This document shows, in pieces, positions 55,327 through 64,000 of a DNA stretch of 64,000 bases. The stretch's first letter is position 1, and each line of letters begins with the position of its first letter. Under the pieces are notes generated by a model that saw only the letters and a program-made list of their open reading frames with translations, was not told where the DNA came from and made no database searches. This stretch comes from Iris pallida. Its lineage: Eukaryota; Streptophyta; Magnoliopsida; Asparagales; Iridaceae. Location of the stretch: assembly GCA_029216955.1 (NCBI GenBank), contig JANAVB010044017.1:5458029-5522028 (forward strand), written 5' to 3'. The position numbers and the translations under genes were made by a program.

Positions 55327-56042
55327 TTATCTCATGATTGACATAATTCCACCTCTTGTTCCTCCTACTACAAGCTTATGTTAACTCAGTCTTTCATGTT
55401 ATTTAACTATGCTCTTTTATCAGTTCTTCTTTTAATTATATGTTAGTTTTAATTCCTAAGTGGAGCCTCCCTTGTGGCACTTGCTCTTTCTGGGGTCTGA
55501 CCCAGCTGGTTTTGTATGGCCAGATTTCAGAGTAGCACCCGAGAATCTACCCGCCTTCCAGCCAGATGGTGAACACCAGGCGTAACCCTGACAACGAGTG
55601 GGTTTCTTATTTTTCTCTCCCACTCAATTGTAAATTATTCTTTTGAGGCGTTTAGCCGTCGAACAAGTGTTATCTCGTGTTGAAACTTAATTTCTGTCTG
55701 CCTAAGGGCTGTAACATGATTGACAAATCCTAGGGTTGATCATGTATGACTTAACTCTTGCTAGTCTCACATTTTGTATGACTAGCTTCATGATCATCTG
55801 AATATGTAATGTTTGAGATGCCTTACTTTGTATGTCTGATGATCTATCATCTTGTACATTTATTTGCTTGCTTGAGATTGAGACACTAGGCTTGTTCTTG
55901 ACCATAGCGACTGATGGATTATAGTTTAACCCTCATGCATCTAGACAGCCGCGACCGTATTGTGAGGTGGGTTGCACTTCAATGTACGTATCTGGCTGTG
56001 TCTGTCTCTTGCTCTCTAGTATTCTGGTTCTGGGGCGTGACA
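55327..56042 (+). repeat. LTR fragment of the element 2 family, plus orientation
   Basis: A reverse-complement match to 39791-40450: gtctgacccagctggttttgtatggccag, ggcgtttagcc, ggctgtaacatgattgaca and the end ttctggttctggggcgtgaca at 56042. It lies opposite to 50700-53027 and shares part of its sequence, so the two could pair as a large inverted repeat. Confidence 0.7.
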
Positions 56043-57573
56043 ACAGCCGCATGGATTCTTTGGAATCAATAGGGGCCTACGACAGGGAGACCCACTGTTT
56101 CCATACTTATTCACCGTTGTGATGGAGTATTTCTTCTTTATGATGGACCTCACGGTACACTAGAGGCAACTCACTCCTTTATATCGTCAGGTTCGTCCTA
56201 CAGTTTCTCATCTAATATACGCTGACGATTTGCTTGTCTTCATTGAGCCTTCAGATATAAGTATTGGTGTGCTTAACAAACTGTTGGAAGAGTTTGGGTT
56301 GATGTCTGGCCTACAACTAAATAGGGAAAAGAGCAATCTTTACTTCAACAAAGACTACCCAGAGAAGAAGAAGTGGTCGAACCTACTACAAATTGAGTCA
56401 GGTCAGCTTCCAGTCAGATATCTCGGGCTTCCTCTCTCGATCAACTATGCAAGGGACGAGGATTGCCAGGGTCTGACCCAATATGTGCAAAATAGATTAG
56501 AGGGTTGGCAATCTTGGCTACTGTCTTTTGGAGGGAAATTAGAGCTCATTTGATCTGTTATATTTGCTATCATCGCGTACTGGTTACAGGCTATTCATAT
56601 CCCGAACAAGACAATCCATAGAATTGAAAAGCTTTGCACAATCTTTGTTTGGAGATGCGGATATCATTCGATTGCTTGGGATGAACTCTGCCAGGCCAAG
56701 GAAGAGGGTGGAGTGGGTTTACTCTCCTTGAAGGTATTACGAGAAGTTGCTCTACAAAAGTTGGCGTGGAGATTTTTAGAGGAAGAGTCACTTTGGGCGT
56801 AGTTGACCCGTAGCAGGTACCTGAGAGGAGATAGCTTATGGGTTCTAAAAGTTGACCACAATTTCTCGGTCATATTCAAAAACATATTACGTATGCGCCC
56901 TATACTTAAAGGAATAATAAGACGTGTCATACGAGATGGTAGTACAACGAGCCTATGGTTGGAACCGTGGCTCAATTATCAAAGCTTACTGGACAGACTT
57001 AGATGGCCTATTTTTGAGCTTTGCGGTAGGTGGGAACCCCTGGCAGTTCTGATTCATAACAGAGAGTGGAGGCCCAATGCCAGGTCAGTTGGATAGTGGT
57101 ACACAAAGGATATCACAGGTATCCAAATTTTACGGGATACAGAAACTGACCACTGGACTTGGGAAGGTACTAGTGATTGTAGATTCTCATCTAAGATTGC
57201 ATACGACCAGACATGTACGAGGAGGTCGAGAGTGAAATGGGCAGAGATAGTATGGGTGAAAGGAGCGACTAATAAATGGAAGCTGTGCCCCTACAAGGCG
57301 GTTTAGGACAGACTTCTGACGCGAGATCGGCTACACAGATTCAGAGTTAACATACCTAACCAAGACTGCATGCTTTGCAGAAGAGGGGCGAGAAACGAGG
57401 GATCATTTCTTCCTCCAGTGTCAATGGTCGGGTCACGTATGGCACCAATGTGGAATTAAGCTTGGCCTTCTTTCGACTGTATGGCACATTTGGAGGGAAA
57501 GAAACCAGAGAATATTCGATGGGGTTCGTAGGTCTATGAATGTCATTCTTAATAACATTGAGAATGATATACA
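56043..57573 (+). pseudogene. LINE ORF2, second half of the reverse transcriptase and tail
   Basis: It resumes with [22 protein letters not shown], a reverse-transcriptase motif, then YADDLL (catalytic, near 56219-56236), LNREKSNLYF, RYLGLPLS, and the same downstream region as the LINE at 37.1 kb (HIPNKTIHRIEKL, EGGVGLLSLKVLREVALQKL, LRMRPILKG, TTSLWLEPWLN). Several stops (56158, 56551, 56800, 57092) and a deletion in the zf-RVT region near 57440 break it. About 400 residues between the endonuclease and this point are missing, so the LTR insertion was accompanied by deletion. Confidence 0.85.
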
Positions 57574-58833
57574 TGTTAGGGTTATATACTAAAAGTATCA
57601 CTTTTGTAGTAACCTTATTTCCTTAAATTTTGAGTGAGAATCATATGGGCAAATGTTTGCATATTGTATTAGTTGCAAGTGTTAATACAAATGTCTGATA
57701 TTCTATATTGTAGATAATATGGTGTGTGGTGTCACACAGAAGATCATATTATCAGTTCCCTATGGAGTATATAAATAGTTCACAACCTAGATGGACTTGG
57801 ACAATCTATTGGAAAGGTTGTAGTATAATCTGGTATTAGTCTATCTTGACTATAGGTTTACACTAGTATACTTTGTGTGTATTGAACAGGACCACTTGAG
57901 GTTGTTCTCTTTGTACTGACTACATAAGAGAACAAACACCTCTGTTATTATGGATGCTTGTGCTCTTAATCCGGATATAATAACAGACATGTATATACAG
58001 TGTGTATTACTTTGACTCATGAAAGAGTGAGATTCATTATGGATCAACAACCTCTATGAATTGGGTAATAACATTGTATGTATGATGGGCTGTTGATTAT
58101 AAATGGAATCCATGTCCCGATACATCGGGTTGATGATGTCCCCTTAAGGAGCTCATAAGGATTGTCATGTAAATCCTGCAGGTAGATTATATTCGACATG
58201 ACAAATAAAGTTGAGAGGTACTACTTAAGGATAAAAGATGTCGAATAAATATAGTTGTCAGTAACTTAACTTGATCGGCGGACATACGATATCTTAACAT
58301 GGGGAGCCAAAGGAGCATATAATAAAAGGAGCCCACAAACATAATTTGGGATTAGGGAGGTAGTGCAATAATAGCTCATTAGTGGACCGAGCTATTGTTA
58401 ATAGGCCTGGATTGTGTGTTCGGGCTGAACACGGGATATCCAGATCCGTTAGGAGGCCTAACCCTAATTTCTCCTCATGGTCCCTGCCGTAGCCTATATA
58501 TATCCTCTATTCTCTGGCCGCCATATTACTGATCATAAAATCTGAAGCTTTCTCTAAATTCGCGGTTCACGTAAGAAGAGAAAGAGAGGGCTGCCAAGGA
58601 GAAAAAAATGTTGGGAGATCGTCGCCCACACGACGTCCAATTCAAGAAAGGAATACGTACAGAAGATCTTGGGGTCGTCCGCTCGAGATTGCTAGGAATT
58701 ACTTGTCTTCTTTCCGTCGTAGGTATAATTCGTGAACCCTAGTTTCCGCCTATGAAGGGTTAGAACATGTATTAAATCTGTTTAACTTTCTATCGATCAA
58801 TACGCACACCAAAGTTAGGAATCCCCAGTTCCA
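57574..58833 (+). repeat. 5' LTR of the second copia element
   Basis: Begins TGTTAGGGTTATATACTAAA and ends CCCCAGTTCCA, 1260 bp. A TATA-like cctatatatatcc lies at about 58492-58504. No partner LTR is in the window, so its age cannot be estimated here. Confidence 0.8.
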
Positions 58834-58838
58834 TTAAT

Positions 58839-58851
58839 TGGTATCAGAGCC
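58839..58851 (+). other. Primer-binding site (initiator methionine tRNA)
   Basis: TGGTATCAGAGCC starts 6 bases after the LTR end and matches the 3' end complement of plant initiator methionine tRNA, the standard copia primer. Confidence 0.88.
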
Positions 58852-60113
58852 ACTTTGGATCTGCGTATTGATTGATACATCTATGTTGTCCAATAAAACC
58901 TGCACTGTGTAATAGTCGATAGATGTAGATCTGTTCTAACTCGGTTTTCCAGGCATCTTAGATCCAACTATTATGGTCCAATGCATATTTTGATTGTGTT
59001 GTTTAAACCACAGACATGTTATGGATGTTGTTGTTGCTGTAGATGTAATTAAAATTACGAGGGTTGATCGTGCTTATTATTTGAATTTTTCAATCTAGAT
59101 TATGTGTGAACTCTTTCGGGAGGCATAGGATTGATGTAATTTTAATATTTTTGATCAATCATGATGGCGGTGGTGGCTGTTTCTGACGTCGGACGAGATG
59201 CTGGTTTTAAGCAGTCCAGAGGCAGACATATGGATTTCGATGAAGGAATCGACAGCCAAAAGCCTTTAAAAAAATATAAAAAAATTGGGGTGCTGCCCCG
59301 AACCCCGCGACCTGACCGGATAGGTCGAACCCCGAATAGATCTACGCAGCGCCAGATTTTGGATTCGGATAGTTGAGGACGGAACAAGAAAGATGACCAT
59401 AATAGTTGGATATTTTTATCTTATTTGTTGTCATTTTGCTTTTTTTGATTATGCATGTTTATTATTGCGTGGATATTTTTTTTGAAAAACTAAGCCTACA
59501 TTAATAATGGACAACATGGACATAATATCAACTAGAAGAAAAACCATCATTGTTAAATAACTAAGTGGGAGAGGATATTTATTTAGTATAAATCCTATGG
59601 TCTCCATTACTGGTTTGTAGGTGATATAATTATACTTGTGCGTTGGCTTTAGTGCCTTCTTCCATATCGGATGAGTATAATTATGGATCACCAGTACAAA
59701 CTTCCTTAGAGATAATTGTAGAAAGTTACCTAGTATGTGTTCACTTCTCTATCTGAAGGAACTCATTACAAGGTAATGGACTTAGTATTAAGTAATGGTA
59801 TACACTTAGATACAAATAATGGTATTCTTCCAATCGAAGTCACTGCTATTATTTGTATGACCAGAGCAAGACCAACATATTAATTTTATTTGTCATAAAG
59901 TTATGTTGATATGATAGTAAAATTAATAAGAAAAACCAACTTGAACAAAGTTGAATTTGTATACGTCCACACTATCATGGCATGCTAAATTCATGGTGTT
60001 CAAGGTATTGGTGAATTTCTTATTATTGTTTTGAGGGAATCAATATTTAATTAATTCAAAAAGTTTTTTTTGCCCTACATAATTTTATTTATGTGATTCT
60101 CAGGATTTCAAAA
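58852..60113 (+). other. Long untranslated leader of the second copia element
   Basis: About 1.26 kb between primer site and gag. The frames at 59161-59376 (plus) and 59449-59691 (minus) have no motif. A ttctcag just before gag could act as a splice acceptor, which is speculative. Confidence 0.5.
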
Positions 60114-61992
60114 ATGGGTTCTTTCAGTCCACTTATGGTGATTCTTAAAGAAAACAAACTTACTGGACCTAATTATATTGACTGGAAACGTAATTTAGAC
60201 ATTATTATGACTGCTGAGGAGTATAAATATGTACTTGCTGAGGAATGCCCACCTAAGCCTAATACTAACTCTGATGAAGAGTTCAAAAAAGAAGCTTATA
60301 AGAAGTGTAAAAAGGCAGATGAGATGGCACGGTATTACATTCTGGCATCTATGTCAAATGTACTGCAACATCAGCATCAGGCTATGGCCACAGCTTATGA
60401 CATGATGTATAACCTCAAGGAACTCTTCGGACATCAGAATAGAGCAGCTAGACAATTTGCTATGAAATGTTTGATGAATACAAAAATGGCTGAGGGTACA
60501 CCAGTAAGGGATCATGTTCTCAAGATGATGGGTCATCTGAATGAGATGTAGATCCTTGGAACTGAAATCGATGGGGAATCCCAGGTCGATATCATTCTCG
60601 GGACTCTACCTAAAAGTTTTGACAATTTCTGCCTTAATTACAACATGAACAAAATGTTGTGTAGTTTGGCAGAACTCGCAAAAGAGCTACAAGATGCTGA
60701 GGGTCCGTTTGGATAGGCTTTCAAAAATTTTGTTCCGAAAACAATTTTCTAAAAGTAAGTTATAAAGTTGTTTTTGGAGTATAAAAATTTTGACTTTGCG
60801 TTTGGTTACGTTCATCGGAAAAATAGTTTTTTGGAAAAAAAAAATTTAGGATTCTGTTTGGTAATAAAATTTTAGAAAATAATTTGTATCATGTTTATGT
60901 GTCCTCTTCCATGTGTCCTCCATGTTTTTTGTGTCATGTTCCATGTGTCCTCCTCTCTCCTCCACTCTAAGCTGTCTCGACGGGTGCCCACCTCCCCGCT
61001 ACCTTTCGACGTCTTCGTGTGCTCACTTCTTGACGTCTCCTGGAGCCAAAACCAGTCTCCTTCTTCGATGGTCGGCTTTCCCAACACCGAGGGCGTCGAC
61101 GACGGTCGAGGTCGGCTATTCCAACACCGAGGGCATCGACATGGTCCTCGTCGCCACGGTCGAGGTAGGCTTTCCCGACACCTAGGACGTCGACGACGGC
61201 TCCGGTCTCCTTCTCCTGTGGTCGACGAGGACATGTCCCAAAACCTAACCCTATGTCTACAAGGATGCCACGGCCGAGGTCGTCGACGACGTCCACGGTG
61301 GAGGCCGTCGTCGACGTCCACGGTGGAGGCGGTCGACGACGTCCACGGTGGAGGTCGTCGACGAGGACGCCACGGTCGAGGTCGTCGCCGGCGCTCCTCT
61401 TCGTCAACCTCGTCCTCGACGAGTTGGAGGACCTCCTCCTCCACCTCCTCCACCTCGGATATGATGGTTCAGAGATCGGAGAGGGAGAGGGAGATTGAGA
61501 GGGAGGAGCTGTAGAGAAAGACAGAGAGAGAAAAACTTGGGACATTGGGAAGGGGAGTGGGGCCCACACATGGCAAAACACATCTGAAAAAAGAGCTAAA
61601 AGGTCTTTTTGGAAAGTAGAGTTTAAACTCTATTTTTGGACATTGGATTTTGAAATCACTTTTCCAAGTGTTACCATCCAAATACATTTTTCGTCAGCTT
61701 TACTGTTATAACTCAAAAAGTTGAGTTATAAATCTGAACTAAACAGGCCCTGAATCTCTCTTTAGGCAGAGTGGTCATATTTTTGTTTCTGAAAAGGCTT
61801 CTACTTCTAAGCCAAAAGGCGGTAAGAAGAAGAATAACATTCAGAAACAGACAAACTCAGCAAAGAAGGGTATTGGACCTCAAGGCGCGGTAAAAAAGTC
61901 GAAAGGCAAATGTTTCAAGTGCAAAGGGTCAGGATATTTGAAGATTGATTGTCCACTTCTCAAACAAGGAAACAAACAAGGTATATCTCATT
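60114..61992 (+). pseudogene. Gag of the second copia element, broken
   Basis: From ATG 60114 (MGSFSPLMVILKENKLTG), the Gag core (NYIDWKRNLDIIM, RQFAMKCLMNTKMAEG) is typical of copia UBN2-type Gag. TAG at 60549-60551 interrupts it. The frame then continues to DAE at 60700, where a 1050-bp insertion splits it, and resumes at 61751 with the linker and a zinc knuckle, CFKCKGSGYLKIDC. The knuckle has Tyr where His is required, so even a spliced or read-through product could not bind zinc normally. Confidence 0.85.
60701..61750. mobile_element. 1050-bp MITE-like insertion with 3-bp target duplication (TGA)
   Basis: Removing 60701-61750 and one TGA (60698-60700 or 61751-61753) restores the gag frame exactly. 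Ends are GGGTCCGTTTGG and, on the other strand, GGGCCTGTTTAG, like Tourist/PIF-Harbinger MITEs; a TGA duplication departs from their usual TAA or TTA. The core is GC-rich with imperfect repeats of gtcgacgacgtccacggtgg (about 61270-61400). The 207-codon plus frame at 60891-61514 and the minus frames opposite come from these repeats and have no domain. Confidence 0.8.
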
Positions 61993-64000
61993 TACTAGTA
62001 GTTGAAACATGCTTAGCGGTTTTATCTACCGACACCTGGTGTGTAGATACATGAGCCACTAATCATGTTTGTAATACATTGCAGGGGTTCCAGGAAACCA
62101 GACGGCTCGGTGATGGAGAGATATGCTTGTTCATGGGTGAATGTATCGGTCATTGCATTAGAAGATGTTACTTTATCTTTTGGTAGAAATAAGTCTTTGA
62201 CATTGAGAGATTGTCTTTATGCACCTTCACTTAGAAGGAATTTAGTTTCTGTTTCTATGTTAGTTAAGGATAGATATTCAGTTTATTTTAATGACAATAT
62301 TGTTATTAGAAAGAATAAACTTTTTATCTGTTCTAGCGCATTGGTTGATAATCTGTATGTCATTAATCCTATTTCGCCCATAGTACAACTTATGGAAATG
62401 AATAATATGTCATCTAACTTAAATAAGAGAAAAGAACCTTCTTGTATGAACCAAACATATCTTTGGCACTTGCGATTGGGGCATATTAACCTAAGAAGGA
62501 TTCAAAGATTGGTTGAAAATGGACCTTTGAGTTCATTGGAAGTGGAGGCACTACCAGTCTGTGAATCCTGCTTGGAAGGTAAAATGACCAAAAGGCCTTT
62601 TACCACAAAGGGGTATAGGGCCAAAGATGTGTTGGAATTGGTTCATCCTTATTTGTGTGGACCCATGACTATCCAAGCTAGAGGTGGCTTTGAATATTTT
62701 GTCACATTTATTGACGATTATTCAAGGTATGGATACATTTATTTGATTGAGAAATTCAAAGAGTATAAGACTGAAACGGAGAAACGTCATGGAAAATGTA
62801 TCAAGTCATTACGATCAGATCGTGGTGGCGAGTACCTCTTTGGAGAGTTTAGGGATTATTTATCAGAGGCTGGGATTGCATCCCAATTGACTGCACCTGG
62901 AATGCCCCAGCAGAATGGTGTAGCTGAAAGAATGAATAGAACTCTTATGGAGATGGTTAGATCAATGATGAGTCATTCGGATTTGCCAGATTCGTTTTGG
63001 GGATATAACTTAGAGACTGCAGCTTATATTTTGAACTTGGTTCCTTCTAATTCAGTACTTCTTACTCCCACAGAGCTGTGGATTGGGCATAAGCCTAGTC
63101 TAAAACATGTTCGCGTTTGGGGTAGTCCAGCACATGTGCTGAATGGGAAAGCAGATAATTTGGAATCTCGTACAGAAGTACGCTTGTTTGTAGGCTATCC
63201 AAGAGGAACGAAAGGAGGTTTATTTTATAGTCCTAAGGATCAGAAGGTCATTGTTAGCACCAATGCCCGATTCTTAGAGGAAGACTATATGATGAACCAT
63301 AAACCCACAAGTAGAGTTGTTCTAGAAGAACTGAGAGGTGAGATACCAAGTACTTCAGTACCAACAGTACAAGAGGATGAACCACAAATAACTGTACAAC
63401 GTGTCACAAATGTTACACCACAACCGATAGTGCCTCGTCGTAGTAGAAGGGTTGTGATACAACCTGATAGATATATGTTCTTGGGAGAGTCGTCAAACTT
63501 CGTCCCTGAGGAACAAGATCATGATCCCTGTAACTACAATGAAGCACTCCAAGATAAAGATGTAGAGTCTTGGCAAAAAGTAATGATATCTGAAATAGAA
63601 TCTATGGATTCTAATCAGGTCTAGGAGCTTGTAGAACCACCTATTGGTGTAAAAGCCATTGGATGCAAGTGGGTTTTTAAGAGAAAAAGAGGATCAGATG
63701 GTAAGGTTGAAACCTTTAAAGCTAGGCTTGTAGCAAAAGATTTTACTCAAGGAGAGGGTATCGATTATGAGGAAACCTTTTCTCCAGTAGCCATGCTTAA
63801 GTCTATCCAGATTCTTTTATCTATTGCAGCTCATCTCGATTATGAGATTTGGCAAATGGATGTCAAGACAGCTTTCCTTAATGAAAGTCTTGAGAAAGAC
63901 ATCTATATGAAGCAACCAGACGGATTCATTGAAAAGGGCCAAGAGCATCTTGTCTGTAAGCTCAAGAAGTCCATTTATGGACTTAAGCAAGCTTCAAGAT
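61993..64000 (+). pseudogene. Pol of the second copia element, broken and cut by the window end
   Basis: Protease WCVDT is followed by TGA at 62052-62054 in place of the active-site Gly codon. A shift near 62060-62130 leads to a long frame that is open to 63624. Integrase zinc site (HLRLGH, CESC) is present. The first catalytic Asp is replaced by Tyr (VHPYLCGPM, about 62643), while SDRGGEY and NGVAERMNRT keep the second Asp and the Glu. TAG at 63622-63624 stops the frame just before the RT region, which continues (GCKWVFKRKRGSDG, DVKTAFLN) to SIYGLKQASR at the window edge. At least four lesions make it non-functional. Confidence 0.88.

Larger units (their letters stand above)
57574..64000 (+). 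mobile_element. Decayed Ty1/copia element, running off the window
   Basis: The 5' LTR (57574-58833) is followed by a canonical primer site and a long leader, then gag and pol with several stops and shifts, up to the RT fingers at the window end. It lies inside the LINE, between IENDI-type codons at 57573 and sequence beyond the window. The 5-bp flank is ATACA; the matching copy would be outside the window. A 1050-bp MITE-like insertion sits in gag. Confidence 0.88.

Noticed and set aside
59161..59376. 71-codon frame in the leader of the second copia element
   Set aside because: No similarity to Gag or a known leader protein, and the minus strand is open over the same span, which suggests chance.
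60872..61581. Arg/Ser-rich frames of about 200 codons on both strands
   Set aside because: Produced by the repeated gtcgacgacgtccacgg units within a MITE-like insertion; no domain and no start context.

Overview
The window is plant nuclear DNA, about 90% repetitive. It holds plant-type LTR retrotransposons, L1-type LINEs, MITEs, a hAT element and a SINE-like unit. I recognise one host gene, a B-box zinc-finger gene near 29.2-30.4 kb. Its GC-rich first exon and the long-LTR Ty3 elements would suit a monocot, but I cannot name the species.

Region by region. 1-3187: old LTR debris and unassigned sequence. 3188-5049: a solo LTR with a near-perfect 5-bp target duplication. 4250-6945 recurs at 18385-20150 as a diverged direct duplication. 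Between these copies sits a 10.6-kb Ty3-type element (7084-17660, target duplication GTATT). It has 4-kb LTRs and a frame-broken gag, and no pol. 20589-28090: a 150-bp inverted repeat around a (TTC)n and GC-rich core. A complete, apparently intact Ty1/copia element (20947-27663, minus strand, one 1305-residue Gag-Pol frame, LTRs differing at about four sites) is inserted in that core. 28.1-30.4 kb: the B-box gene, with two MITEs in its upstream region. 31.1-37.0 kb: MITEs, a hAT element with an 8-bp duplication, a Mutator-like MITE with a 10-bp duplication, a SINE-like unit and foldback repeats. 37.1-38.4 kb: the 3' end of a LINE followed by (TA)n. 39.1-47.7 kb: a (TA)n-spaced tandem repeat split by a second gag-only Ty3-type element (minus strand, 3-kb LTRs). 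48.2-57.6 kb: a LINE with ORF1, endonuclease and half of the reverse transcriptase, interrupted by three old LTR fragments. 57574 to the window end: a decayed copia element inserted in that LINE and itself carrying a 1050-bp MITE-like insertion.

How they work together. The intact copia element encodes everything for its own movement. The two gag-only Ty3-type elements encode no enzymes, yet have closely similar LTRs, so they probably moved with enzymes supplied in trans. They share a 20-base block exactly 7 bases inside the LTR edge and the same polypurine end, although their LTR bodies look unrelated. Their LTRs are largely built from arrays of short degenerate motifs (GACAC, TTGAC, CATGT, ATGCGGC), the least explained structure here. 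All identity estimates and alignments were made by eye.
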